Assembly: GCA_024276935.1 (NCBI GenBank)
Contig: JAJRWH010000023.1
Location: 1-64,000 of the forward strand
Length of the DNA stretch: 64,000 nt
DNA from: Deltaproteobacteria bacterium
GTDB taxonomy: Bacteria > Desulfobacterota > Desulfuromonadia > Desulfuromonadales > Geopsychrobacteraceae
Direction of reading: 5' to 3'
Shown piece by piece: positions 36,828 to 44,643 of the stretch. The notes under the pieces are model-generated. The model was given only the letters and a program-made list of their open reading frames with translations, did not search any database and had not been told where the DNA came from. Both the position numbers and the translations under genes were made by a program. Every line of letters starts with the position of its first letter. Within the stretch, counting starts at the first letter, position 1.

Positions 36828-37739
36828 TTATTCAGGCAATGAAAAGGTGGTCATTGCCTGAAGGTGCTTATAACGATCTTCAATCTCTGAGTGATTAAGC
36901 GTTTTCAGTCTCTCCAGGCTGAATTTTTCAACCGTGAATGACGCCATAACTGTACCGAAGATTGTTGCACGTCGCAAACTGGCGTCATCAAGGTTACGTG
37001 TGGCTGCCAGGTATCCAAAAAAACCACCGGCAAAAGTATCCCCTGCACCAGTGGGATCGAAAACCGATTCGAGAGGATACGCCGGGGCCGCAAACACCGA
37101 ATGCTCGGAAAACATCAAAACCCCGTATTCACCCCGTTTGACAGCCAGGATTCTTGGCCCGAAACCTCGAACAACCTCTGCCGCTTTGATCAAATTCGGC
37201 TCATCCGCCAACTGACGAACTTCGGCTTCATTGATAATCAGAATATCGACATGAGCAAGAGTCCGGATAAGGGCATCCCGCTTGCCCCCTATCCAGAAAT
37301 TCATGGTATCACAAGCAACCAGCTGGGGCTTTTTGACCTGATTCAAGACCTCAAACTGAAGTTCGGGATCGATATTGGCCAGAAAAACATACTCTGCCTC
37401 ACGGTGAGTTTCAGATAATTGCGGCCGGAACTGCTCAAAAACGTTCAGCCGGGTGTCCAGTGTCTGGGCCTCGTTCAGATCATACTCATAGCGACCTTCC
37501 CAGCGAAAGGTTTTGCCAGGACTGCGTTGCAGACCGTCAAGATTGATATTTCTTCCTGCAAGAAAATCAACATGCTCTTCTGGAAAATGATCGCCAATAA
37601 CCGCCACCAACTGAACATCACTGAAAAAACTGGCTGAGGTCGAAAAATAGCAGGCAGAACCGCCGAGGGCATCGTCAACTTTTCCAAAGGGTGTTGCGAC
37701 AGAATCAAGGGCAACACTTCCGACAACCAACAAACTCAT
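36828..37739 (-). CDS. PfkB family carbohydrate/nucleoside kinase
   Basis: Product of 303 residues. The ribokinase fold is shown by the N-terminal VDDALGGSACYFS and the C-terminal anion-hole motif DPTGAGDTFAGGFFGYLA. The substrate is not determined by these motifs: sugars, ribose or nucleosides such as adenosine are possible. It overlaps the MTA phosphorylase gene by 4 bases (ATGA), so a role in using the product 5-methylthioribose 1-phosphate or the purine base is conceivable, but it is not a MTR kinase by family. AGGAGAG precedes the ATG. Confidence 0.88.
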   Translation of the reverse strand: MSLLVVGSVALDSVATPFGKVDDALGGSACYFSTSASFFSDVQLVAVIGDHFPEEHVDFLAGRNINLDGLQRSPGKTFRWEGRYEYDLNEAQTLDTRLNVFEQFRPQLSETHREAEYVFLANIDPELQFEVLNQVKKPQLVACDTMNFWIGGKRDALIRTLAHVDILIINEAEVRQLADEPNLIKAAEVVRGFGPRILAVKRGEYGVLMFSEHSVFAAPAYPLESVFDPTGAGDTFAGGFFGYLAATRNLDDASLRRATIFGTVMASFTVEKFSLERLKTLNHSEIEDRYKHLQAMTTFSLPE

Positions 37740-38626
37740 GCGTTCTCTCCTGTATTCAGATAATGGCCAATCAAAGGCTGCAGATCTTTACCTGTTTGCT
37801 CCGGGATCACTTCCGGGCTGGTCATGATGGCATACTTCAGAGATTCACCACAGCCGCAAGTTTGTGTTTTTTCGGCGGAAGTGATCTGTTGAACCGCCTG
37901 ACGAATAATCTGACGTGCGGTACTGACATTCTGCTGAATAATGGCAATGACAGCCTCAACCGAAACATCCTCGTGCCCTTCATGCCAGCAATCATAATCT
38001 GTGGCCAAAGCAACCGTGCCGTAGCAGATTTCAGCCTCACGCGCCAGACGCGCTTCAGGAATATTGGTCATGCCAATGATGTCGACGCCCCAGCTGCGGT
38101 AGATATTTGATTCGGCCCGGGTTGAAAAATTGGGTCCTTCAATACACAGATAGGTTCCGCCAGAATGAACGGTTGCACCGACACTTCCCGCCGCTGATGC
38201 CAGGTGCCGGGAAAGAACCGGACAGACCGGATCTGCAAACTGGACATGGCCAACAATCCCCTGGCCAAAAAAGGTTGAAGCGCGTTTTCCCTGGGTTCGG
38301 TCGAAGAACTGATCAGGAATGACAATATGACCTGGAACGATTTCTTCTTTCATGCTGCCAACAGCCGAAACTGAAATGATTTGCTGGGCACCAAGAGTTT
38401 TCATTCCATAAATATTGGCCCGGTAGTTTACCTCCGAAGGAAGAATCCGGTGTCCCCTGCCATGCCGGGGTAAAAAAACCATTTTCGCTCCATCGAGAAC
38501 CCCTGTAACAAAAGCATCAGAAGGAGCCCCGAACGGGGTGTCGAGTGAAATCTCCTCAATCTCACTCAGTCCGTCAATCTCGTAAAGACCACTGCCTCCA
38601 ATAACGCCGATAACCGGTTGCGACAT
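37736..38626 (-). CDS. mtnP: 5'-methylthioadenosine phosphorylase
   Basis: Product of 296 residues. It has the phosphorylase signatures IGVIGGSGLYEIDGL, PRHGRGHRILPSEVNYRANIY, VSAVGSMKEEIVPG, YLCIEGPNFSTRAES and GMTNIPEARLAREAEI. The NIPEA motif with Asp and Thr neighbours fits methylthioadenosine enzymes rather than PNP. It recycles MTA formed by SAM-consuming reactions. The ATG at 38624-38626 is preceded by GAGAAAG. Its end overlaps the PfkB gene. An IS200-like element begins about 50 bases upstream of its start codon, so its promoter may lie in or beyond that element. Confidence 0.93.
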   Translation of the reverse strand: MSQPVIGVIGGSGLYEIDGLSEIEEISLDTPFGAPSDAFVTGVLDGAKMVFLPRHGRGHRILPSEVNYRANIYGMKTLGAQQIISVSAVGSMKEEIVPGHIVIPDQFFDRTQGKRASTFFGQGIVGHVQFADPVCPVLSRHLASAAGSVGATVHSGGTYLCIEGPNFSTRAESNIYRSWGVDIIGMTNIPEARLAREAEICYGTVALATDYDCWHEGHEDVSVEAVIAIIQQNVSTARQIIRQAVQQITSAEKTQTCGCGESLKYAIMTSPEVIPEQTGKDLQPLIGHYLNTGENA

Positions 38627-38711
38627 ATCACTTTCTCCCTGATCTGAATTCAGCACAAAAAAGTTTATCTTCTCTGATCAAATGAACTACCCCGCCGCAA
38701 GCAGCGGGGTA

Positions 38712-39158
38712 TCAGAATAGTTCCAACTGATCGTCACGGTGCAACACTTTGTACTCTTGTTGACCTTGACCCTGAACGTAACTTTTGACCGTGCCCTCAT
38801 TCCCATGGCGACCGACGGTACTAGCGAAATACCCATCAGTCCATAATTCGCCGCCCCATAACTGCTTTTTTACCTGAGGGCAACGCTTGAATATCTCACG
38901 CGCTGTCAGACTTTTGATGATCGTCACAAGTTTAGTAACGCTGTAGCGCGGTACCGACTGCACCAGAAGATGGATATGGTCTCTATCCGTACCGATTTCC
39001 AAAAATTTGATTTCATATCGTTGCTCAATTGCTAAGCATACGTCTCGAAATTCTTTTTCAACCGTGTCGTCAAATATGGCTCGACGATACTTTGCTGGAA
39101 AAACCAAGTGATACAGCAAAACGGTTACATTATGACTCTTATGTATATACTCGCTCAT
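38712..39158 (-). CDS. tnpA: IS200/IS605 family transposase TnpA (Y1 HUH)
   Basis: Product of 148 residues, the full family length. It starts MSEYIHKSHNVTVLLYHLVF, has the HUH motif HIH at 61-63, and the catalytic tyrosine in KSYVQGQGQQ (Tyr127) on the helix with the supporting glutamine at 131. It would cut and join single-stranded DNA at the two hairpin ends. All key residues are present, so it is likely active. The ATG at 39156-39158 sits in the loop of a perfect hairpin, and no ribosome site is visible. The longer frame upstream would cross the element end. Confidence 0.93.
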   Translation of the reverse strand: MSEYIHKSHNVTVLLYHLVFPAKYRRAIFDDTVEKEFRDVCLAIEQRYEIKFLEIGTDRDHIHLLVQSVPRYSVTKLVTIIKSLTAREIFKRCPQVKKQLWGGELWTDGYFASTVGRHGNEGTVKSYVQGQGQQEYKVLHRDDQLELF

Positions 39159-39167
39159 GCGAGTATA
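39146..39167 (-). promoter_or_regulatory. Hairpin with the tnpA start codon in its loop
   Basis: TATACTCGC (39146-39154) and GCGAGTATA (39159-39167) pair perfectly over 9 bp. The 4-base loop holds the ATG of tnpA. Low transposase synthesis through 5' stem-loops is known from IS200; this form, with the start codon itself in a tight loop and no Shine-Dalgarno site, would have that effect. Confidence 0.65.
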
Positions 39168-39204
39168 ATCGCAGCAAGCTGCGGGGAATTGAACCCCTAG
39201 AGAT

Positions 39205-40245
39205 TCAACCCGTCTGTTTTTCAAGTTTGCCTTTCAACTGCCCACAGGCCGCTGAAATATCCTGGCCCTTGCTCGCCCGACGAATTGCGACGATATTCCG
39301 GTCGAGCAGGTAGCGCTGAAATTCATCTACCGCCCGGGCAGAGGGCCGTTTAAAAGCTGACCCCGGGTGTTCGTTGAACAGAATCAGGTTGACTTTGGCG
39401 CGTAAACCATGAAGCAATTTAACCAGACGTTTGGCGTCGGCCCGGGTGTCATTGATACCGCCGATTAAAATATATTCAAAAGTAATCCGCTGACGCGGCT
39501 CAAGTGGAATCTCGCGACAGGCCTTCAACAGCTCGGCAAGAGGATATTTCTTGTTGATTGGCATCAGGGTGTCACGCAACTCATCAGTGGTTGCATTCAG
39601 TGAAACGGCCAGCCCGACCTTGACTCTTTTTGCCAGTTCGTACATCTGGGGCACCAAGCCTGAGGTTGACAAGGTTACCCGTCTGGCCCCATAACCACAG
39701 CCATCATCCAGATACAGAATATCCAGAGCCTTCACCACATTGTCCAGATTGTGCAAAGGCTCACCCATCCCCATCAGAACGATATTGTGCAAGGGGCCGT
39801 CCTTGAGTGAAGCACAGACCTGATTGACAATCTCGGACGGGTCAAGGTTGCGCGTCAAACCAAAAGTCCCGGTTAAACAAAACTGACATTGCATCGCGCA
39901 CCCGACCTGAGTCGAAATGCACAGGGTGTCCTTTCCACCATCCATCGGAATACGTACCGCTTCAACTGTTTCCTGATCATTGAGTCGGTAAAGATATTTA
40001 CGCGTTCCGTCCGTAGAGGTTTCGACAACCTCAGGTTTCCAGTCCGAAATCAAAAAGCGCGACTTCAGCTCATCGCGCAATGTTTTGGAGAGATCTGTCA
40101 TCTCGTCAAAAGAGGTCACCCTGCGGGCATAAACCCATTTGACAATCTGACGTGCACGAAAGGCCTCTTTTCCCATGCCGGTAAGTTGTAAAGTCAACTC
40201 AGGAAAAGTCAGATTTTTAATGTCGATCAGCTGGTTTGAACCCAT
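39205..40245 (-). CDS. rlmN: 23S rRNA/tRNA m2A methyltransferase RlmN
   Basis: Product of 346 residues, a radical SAM enzyme. It methylates A2503 of 23S rRNA and A37 of several tRNAs. The CxxxCxxC motif is CAMQCQFC; other elements are [27 protein letters not shown] and the C-terminal [11 protein letters not shown] with the catalytic cysteine. The start at 40243-40245 ([11 protein letters not shown]) fits the family; its ribosome site is weak. A near-consensus promoter lies upstream, and an IS200 element was inserted right behind the stop. It appears to be a single-gene transcript. Confidence 0.95.
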   Translation of the reverse strand: MGSNQLIDIKNLTFPELTLQLTGMGKEAFRARQIVKWVYARRVTSFDEMTDLSKTLRDELKSRFLISDWKPEVVETSTDGTRKYLYRLNDQETVEAVRIPMDGGKDTLCISTQVGCAMQCQFCLTGTFGLTRNLDPSEIVNQVCASLKDGPLHNIVLMGMGEPLHNLDNVVKALDILYLDDGCGYGARRVTLSTSGLVPQMYELAKRVKVGLAVSLNATTDELRDTLMPINKKYPLAELLKACREIPLEPRQRITFEYILIGGINDTRADAKRLVKLLHGLRAKVNLILFNEHPGSAFKRPSARAVDEFQRYLLDRNIVAIRRASKGQDISAACGQLKGKLEKQTG

Positions 40246-40329
40246 GCAGTTTTTTATCCCGAATTCGTGAGTCGTGCAGGATAAAGACAAACTCACGGGT
40301 TTGGATTTCAGGCGAATGAAAGAATCATG

Positions 40330-40358
40330 ATAATAGCCTGAAAATGTATAATTTTCAA
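40330..40358 (-). promoter_or_regulatory. Sigma-70 promoter for rlmN
   Basis: On the minus strand TTGAAA (40353-40358), a 17-base spacer and TATTAT (40330-40335); both boxes match five of six consensus bases. An 8-bp inverted repeat TTTCAGGC/GCCTGAAA (40306-40313 and 40336-40343) overlaps the start of the spacer and the expected transcript start, and may be an operator. A further 7-bp hairpin (40266-40272 with 40291-40297) lies in the leader. Confidence 0.65.
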
Positions 40359-40424
40359 TGTTTTTGGATTGTTAACCACATGAAGGGGTAACAGTCCAGG
40401 GACCAATCTGAGCCGGCGAGAAAC

Positions 40425-40465
40425 AAACACAAAGAGGTCGGGAATATCCCGACCTCTTTGTGTTT
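40425..40465 (-). terminator. Strong terminator after ndk
   Basis: Perfect 18-bp stem (40425-40442 with 40448-40465) with a 5-base loop; the minus-strand arm ends in TTTGTGTTTGTTTC, giving a T-rich tail. It lies 24 bases beyond the ndk stop and could also work from the other strand. Confidence 0.9.
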
Positions 40466-40488
40466 ATCCGATATAAAGTCTGGCAGAG

Positions 40489-40911
40489 TTAACCAAGCAG
40501 TTCCAGACCATTGAAGAAGTATCCCAGCTCGAATGCAGCTGTTTCGGGGGCATCGGAACCATGGGTGGCATTTTCACCAATTGAAGCACCAAACTCTTTG
40601 CGCAAGGTACCCTCAGCGGCATCAGCCGGGTTGGTGGCTCCCATCAGGTCGCGCCATTTAGCGATGGCACCTTCTGCCTCAAGGGCCATGACGATACAAG
40701 GACCACTGCTCATAAAATCGGTCAGTTCACCAAAAAAAGGTCTCTCGGCATGAACCGCGTAGAAACCCTCGGCCTCGACTTTGCTCATGTAGAGTTTTTT
40801 CAAACCGACAACCTTGAAGCCTTCAGCATAAATCCGGGCAAGAATCTTACCGGCATAACCTGCGGCAAAAGCATCGGGCTTGATGATCGCAAAAGTTTTT
40901 TCTACTGCCAT
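40489..40911 (-). CDS. ndk: Nucleoside diphosphate kinase
   Basis: Product of 140 residues, exact length for Ndk. It equilibrates NTPs and dNTPs. [17 protein letters not shown] starts the fold, and the phosphorylated histidine is in ENATHGSDA. The segment [22 protein letters not shown] is typical of the family. GAGGAGATAATC precedes the ATG. It is followed by a strong terminator, so it ends a transcript. Confidence 0.98.
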   Translation of the reverse strand: MAVEKTFAIIKPDAFAAGYAGKILARIYAEGFKVVGLKKLYMSKVEAEGFYAVHAERPFFGELTDFMSSGPCIVMALEAEGAIAKWRDLMGATNPADAAEGTLRKEFGASIGENATHGSDAPETAAFELGYFFNGLELLG

Positions 40912-41031
40912 GATTATCTCCTCAGTGTTCCGCTATTCGGGGTTAAATTGACGCGCTGTTTTAGCACCAGCCCTGGATGCTGTCAAGTTTTGCCAGGATC
41001 GACTGCCCAGGTCATACGCACAGAAAACAGC

Positions 41032-41634
41032 TTAAAGTTGAAACGGATCCGTCTTCTCAAAAAGTTCCAGCACCTGAGCCAGAGCCTGACCACGATGACT
41101 GATCCGGTTTTTGGTCTCCAGCGATAGCTCTGCCAGGGTTTTTCCATATTCAGGAATCAGAAACAGGGGATCATAACCAAAACCCTGATCGCCACGAAAC
41201 TCAGTAATCAACTGGCCCCACAAGCGACCTTCAAAAGTCCGGCACCGCCCCTGTGGGTCAGCAAGTGCCATGACACAACAGAAATACGCCTGGCGTTGTT
41301 CCGGGGCAAGTGAAAGCAATTCGCCAATCAGACGCTGGTTATTCTGTTGATCAGTCGCATCGGCTCCAGCATAGCGGGCCGAAAAGATTCCTGGAGCTCC
41401 ATCAAGCGCGGGGACGACCAGACCACTGTCATCCGCCAGGGTCAGGCAAGCTGCACTGGCTGCAATCTCAAGAGCTTTTTTGCGAGCATTCGCGGTAAAA
41501 CTGTCACCATCTTCTATCACTTCGGGCAGATCGTCTCTCTCTGTCAACCCGGTGATTACTATCTCTTTTCCCGCGAACAGACTGCGGATTTCTCGCAGTT
41601 TGCCTGCGTTTCGGGTCGCGACCAGCAGATTCAT
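41032..41634 (-). CDS. rdgB: XTP/dITP diphosphatase (RdgB/HAM1)
   Basis: Product of 200 residues. It removes non-canonical purine triphosphates. The motifs [37 protein letters not shown]-type segment, [23 protein letters not shown] and SHRGQAL are diagnostic. The ATG at 41632-41634 overlaps the rph stop by 4 bases, the common rph-rdgB arrangement. The longer frame would start inside rph. Gap to ndk is about 120 bases with no obvious hairpin. Confidence 0.96.
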   Translation of the reverse strand: MNLLVATRNAGKLREIRSLFAGKEIVITGLTERDDLPEVIEDGDSFTANARKKALEIAASAACLTLADDSGLVVPALDGAPGIFSARYAGADATDQQNNQRLIGELLSLAPEQRQAYFCCVMALADPQGRCRTFEGRLWGQLITEFRGDQGFGYDPLFLIPEYGKTLAELSLETKNRISHRGQALAQVLELFEKTDPFQL

Positions 41635-42362
41635 TTTGCTTCCAGAACCTGCTGCTGCAAACCGGTCAACTGACGACACCCCTTCAGGGCCAAAAGACGC
41701 ATATCATCCATCTGCTGAAGGGTAAAAGGCTTTTCTTCTGCTGTCCCCTGGACCTCAACAAACTCTCCCCGACCGGTAATGACATAATTCATATCAACGT
41801 CTGCGGTCGAATCTTCACCATAGTCCAGGTCAAGCAGAGCCTGTCCTGCCACAATGCCAACACTGATGGCCGCGACAGAATCGAGAAGTGGCAATGTGGC
41901 CAGTTTTCCCGCAGCTACCAGGCCACTCAGCGCATCATGCAGGGCCACATATGCTCCGGTAATTGATGCTGTCCGTGTTCCCCCATCGGCCTGCAGAACA
42001 TCGCAATCGATCTGAATGGTTATTTCTCCCAAAGCATCAAGATCGGTAATCGCCCTTAATGACCGTCCAATCAGACGCTGAATCTCCTGGGTTCGGCCGG
42101 AAACCTTGCCCTTGGCCGCTTCACGCATCGAACGCGTGTGGGTTGCACGTGGGAGCATACTGTACTCGGCGGTCACCCAACCTTTTCCCTGGCCCCGCAT
42201 GAAAGGAGGAACTCTCTCTTCAACACTGGCATTACACAGGACTTTTGTTTCGCCAAAACTGACCAGTACCGAACCTTCGGCATAACGGGTAAAATGACGG
42301 TCAAAGCTGACTTCTCGCAACGAGTCCAGCGAACGGTTTTCAGAACGAACAATTTCAGACAT
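41631..42362 (-). CDS. rph: Ribonuclease PH
   Basis: Product of 243 residues, the usual size. A phosphorolytic 3' exoribonuclease that trims tRNA precursors. Recognised by [65 protein letters not shown] and [18 protein letters not shown]. Its ATG shares one base with the stop of the amidase gene upstream (TGATG). Downstream rdgB overlaps by 4 bases. Confidence 0.97.
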   Translation of the reverse strand: MSEIVRSENRSLDSLREVSFDRHFTRYAEGSVLVSFGETKVLCNASVEERVPPFMRGQGKGWVTAEYSMLPRATHTRSMREAAKGKVSGRTQEIQRLIGRSLRAITDLDALGEITIQIDCDVLQADGGTRTASITGAYVALHDALSGLVAAGKLATLPLLDSVAAISVGIVAGQALLDLDYGEDSTADVDMNYVITGRGEFVEVQGTAEEKPFTLQQMDDMRLLALKGCRQLTGLQQQVLEAK

Positions 42363-43420
42363 CAGTTCTTCTTTCTTTTCATGGCAAAGTTTTTAAGCCC
42401 TCGATAAAGTGCCTGGGCGAGTTGTTGTTGGCCATCGGCACTGCGCAATCGTTGTAAATCTTCCGGATTTGTCAGGTACCCGAGTTCGACCAGAACTGTC
42501 GGCAAGTCCCCCTGCCCCAACTGAATCAACGGTGAACTGAAAATACCGACAACCGGAACACTGTTCTCGGTCAGGGCCTGTGCCAGTTCTTCGGCCAGTT
42601 GGCGGCTGGCATCCTTGCGCGTCTCGGTCATCTTGTCATCGTGACTTCGCACAAAAAGAGCAACACCCTTGGCATCGACTGAAAAACTCCCCTCGGCATG
42701 CAGCAGCAACCAGGCATCGACATCATCGTGAGTAACCGGTTTAATCCGTTGTTCGGGAGTCAATTCATAATCATCGTCCCGACTCAGGTAGATCGGAATA
42801 CCAAGATTCATTTTAAGAATTTTACTCAGATCTTTTGCCAGATCGAGTGTTACCTGTTTTTCCTTGTAGCCATCAGCAGCAATGACCCCGGTATCCAGTC
42901 CGCCATGCCCGGCATCAATCGCTACCGCTCGCAGCTTGGGACCGGTTACCATATGTTTTTTTCGCAACAAGAAGGAAAAGAGTCGGTCCAGGGTACTGTC
43001 ATCTCCTCCCTGTTCAGCTCTGACCGGGTTCAGGTTGCGGTAGTAGACCGGTCGATCAATCAACAGGGGCAGCTGGCTTAGAAGAAAGTTTTCAGAAACT
43101 CGCAAACGACCATCGATAAAACGGGGCTTTTCCTGGAGCGGAAAAAAGAGTTTGCCAATTTTGAGGCTTTGTCGTCCAGGGCTCAACTCTGCCCAACCAC
43201 GAGCAGTACGAATACGATAAACATGCTTTACCGAGTCCCAGTGTCCGCGTAAAGACACCGCATCCAGCATGTCATCAACCGCAACATAAGGGAGGCCCTG
43301 CAACAGGTAGACATCATTCAACCGCAGGGGAGGTTTTCCCTTGGGGGCAAGTTCAACGGCGGCAAATCCCAACGTTGACAGGACCAGAACCAACAGCAGA
43401 CTGTAAAGCAGTTTGGACAT
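42362..43420 (-). CDS. N-acetylmuramoyl-L-alanine amidase, exported
   Basis: Product of 352 residues of the Amidase_3 (AmiC) type. A signal peptide of about 20 residues is followed by an N-terminal domain of some 130 residues with a strand-rich pattern, like a copper-amine-oxidase-N/AMIN-like wall-binding part. The catalytic domain has zinc ligands in [13 protein letters not shown] (His), [15 protein letters not shown] (Glu) and [10 protein letters not shown] (His), plus the catalytic Glu in [14 protein letters not shown]. It cleaves peptide stems from peptidoglycan in daughter-cell separation. AGGTGTC is 2-3 bases before the ATG. Confidence 0.92.
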   Translation of the reverse strand: MSKLLYSLLLVLVLSTLGFAAVELAPKGKPPLRLNDVYLLQGLPYVAVDDMLDAVSLRGHWDSVKHVYRIRTARGWAELSPGRQSLKIGKLFFPLQEKPRFIDGRLRVSENFLLSQLPLLIDRPVYYRNLNPVRAEQGGDDSTLDRLFSFLLRKKHMVTGPKLRAVAIDAGHGGLDTGVIAADGYKEKQVTLDLAKDLSKILKMNLGIPIYLSRDDDYELTPEQRIKPVTHDDVDAWLLLHAEGSFSVDAKGVALFVRSHDDKMTETRKDASRQLAEELAQALTENSVPVVGIFSSPLIQLGQGDLPTVLVELGYLTNPEDLQRLRSADGQQQLAQALYRGLKNFAMKRKKN

Positions 43421-43514
43421 GACACCTGAACCCCATGAATAGGTCGAACCTAACAAGACAAAAACAGCTTCGCCTTATACCGCGGATTCTCAACAACTGT
43501 CAATTTCACGCGGG

Positions 43515-44585
43515 TCAATCACCGTTTCCAAGCAGTGGAACACCTGGTTCGGTCTGCTGACCAAGAATCTTGATATAGCGACGTGTCAGCAGTCGTTCCA
43601 GTTCTTTCTGCGACCCTTTATCCTCATCAACCATACGAATCTGCCCCCCGGCCATCATGCCATGCCCGCCCGCAGTTCCCATACCGTCGAGCATTTCTCG
43701 AATGACTGATCCCAACCGGGCTGAAGGGTCGGTCGTACGAACCGAGATCAGCTCATCCCCTTCGTACCAGCCCAGTCCCATAACATATTCGACCTGTTCC
43801 TGACGGAGAAGAAAATCTGCCAGTTCAGCAACCAGATCCGGATTGTCGATCTGAAAGAGGTTGAACACCAGAACCTTGCCATAGACCGTTGCATTATCGA
43901 TGGCGCGATGAAAGGTTGAATAGTAATCATTCGGGACTGGTGGATGGCTCAGACGATACAGGATTTGATTATTCGCCAGCGGAAGCAGATGCAGATAAGC
44001 GTCCCGATCAGCCTTTGACCACTCTCGACCCAAATCCTGAGTTTCAGATTTGATCGCATAAAACAGACAGGTCGCCAGACGGGTACCGAGGTAGATATCC
44101 CGGGCTCGCAAATATTCAAACAGAATCGTTGCCGACGCTCCATATTCAGGGCGAACGTCAACCCAGTCAATATCGGCATAATCCTGCCGTTGCGGATGAT
44201 GATCAATCAACAGATGCAGGGGACGATCTTCGGGATAGGAATTGTTTCCGGTCCCCGGCTGGGTATCAACCATACAAATAACGGCAAAATCGTCGAAGTC
44301 GAGCTCGGCAATCGGAACCAGCTCCAGCTCAAGAGCATCAACCATCAAACGATTTTCACTCCGGCCGATCACCCCCCCAAAAGCAACCACGGCTTTTTCA
44401 CCGGTCTCCACCAACAACAAATGCCGCAAGGCGACAGCCGCCGCCAGAGCGTCAGGGTCAGGATTATCATGCGTCACAATCAGAATGCGCCCTTTGCCCC
44501 GGACCCCATCAAGCAATTGCCCAACAATTTCCCCGGAGCAGCAAGCAGATTCTGCTGTCTGTTTTTCATCACCAACTTCAGCCAT
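43515..44585 (-). CDS. DHH-family phosphoesterase, NrnA-like
   Basis: Product of 356 residues. DHH motifs: THDNPDPDALAAAVALRHLL, VDTQPGTGNN, and LIDHHPQRQDYAD. The DHHA1 C-terminal motif is GGHGMMAGGQI. This fits oligoribonuclease/pAp phosphatases (NrnA) or related cyclic-dinucleotide phosphodiesterases; the extra residues at the N terminus and PGTGNNSYPEDR loop make the exact substrate uncertain. GGAGGGG precedes the ATG. It lies 95 bases upstream of the amidase gene and 58 bases from the copA gene. Confidence 0.88.
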   Translation of the reverse strand: MAEVGDEKQTAESACCSGEIVGQLLDGVRGKGRILIVTHDNPDPDALAAAVALRHLLLVETGEKAVVAFGGVIGRSENRLMVDALELELVPIAELDFDDFAVICMVDTQPGTGNNSYPEDRPLHLLIDHHPQRQDYADIDWVDVRPEYGASATILFEYLRARDIYLGTRLATCLFYAIKSETQDLGREWSKADRDAYLHLLPLANNQILYRLSHPPVPNDYYSTFHRAIDNATVYGKVLVFNLFQIDNPDLVAELADFLLRQEQVEYVMGLGWYEGDELISVRTTDPSARLGSVIREMLDGMGTAGGHGMMAGGQIRMVDEDKGSQKELERLLTRRYIKILGQQTEPGVPLLGNGD

Positions 44586-44643
44586 TTGACCCCTCCAGAG
44601 AGAATCGACAGCTAATGAGACCGGTTGATTTCATCACTACAAG

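Larger units (their letters stand above)
38679..39197 (-). mobile_element. IS200-type insertion sequence, about 519 bp, tnpA only
   Basis: A Y1-transposase gene is flanked by subterminal hairpins, without terminal inverted repeats or visible target duplication, as in the IS200/IS605 family. On the minus strand the upstream end carries CGCAGC-TT-GCTGCG (39170-39183) preceded by GGGGTTCAATTCCCC; the downstream end carries CCCCGCTGC-TT-GCGGCGGGG (38690-38709, one wobble) followed by TTCATTTG. Boundaries are inferred from the shared sequence with the 88-bp relic at 14882-14969, so they may be off by several bases. It sits 8-10 bases beyond the rlmN stop without damaging it. No tnpB is present. 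Confidence 0.82.

Noticed and set aside
38679-39197. rlmN truncated by the IS
   Set aside because: RlmN reaches its usual C-terminal end with the catalytic cysteine, and the IS starts about 8 bases after the stop.
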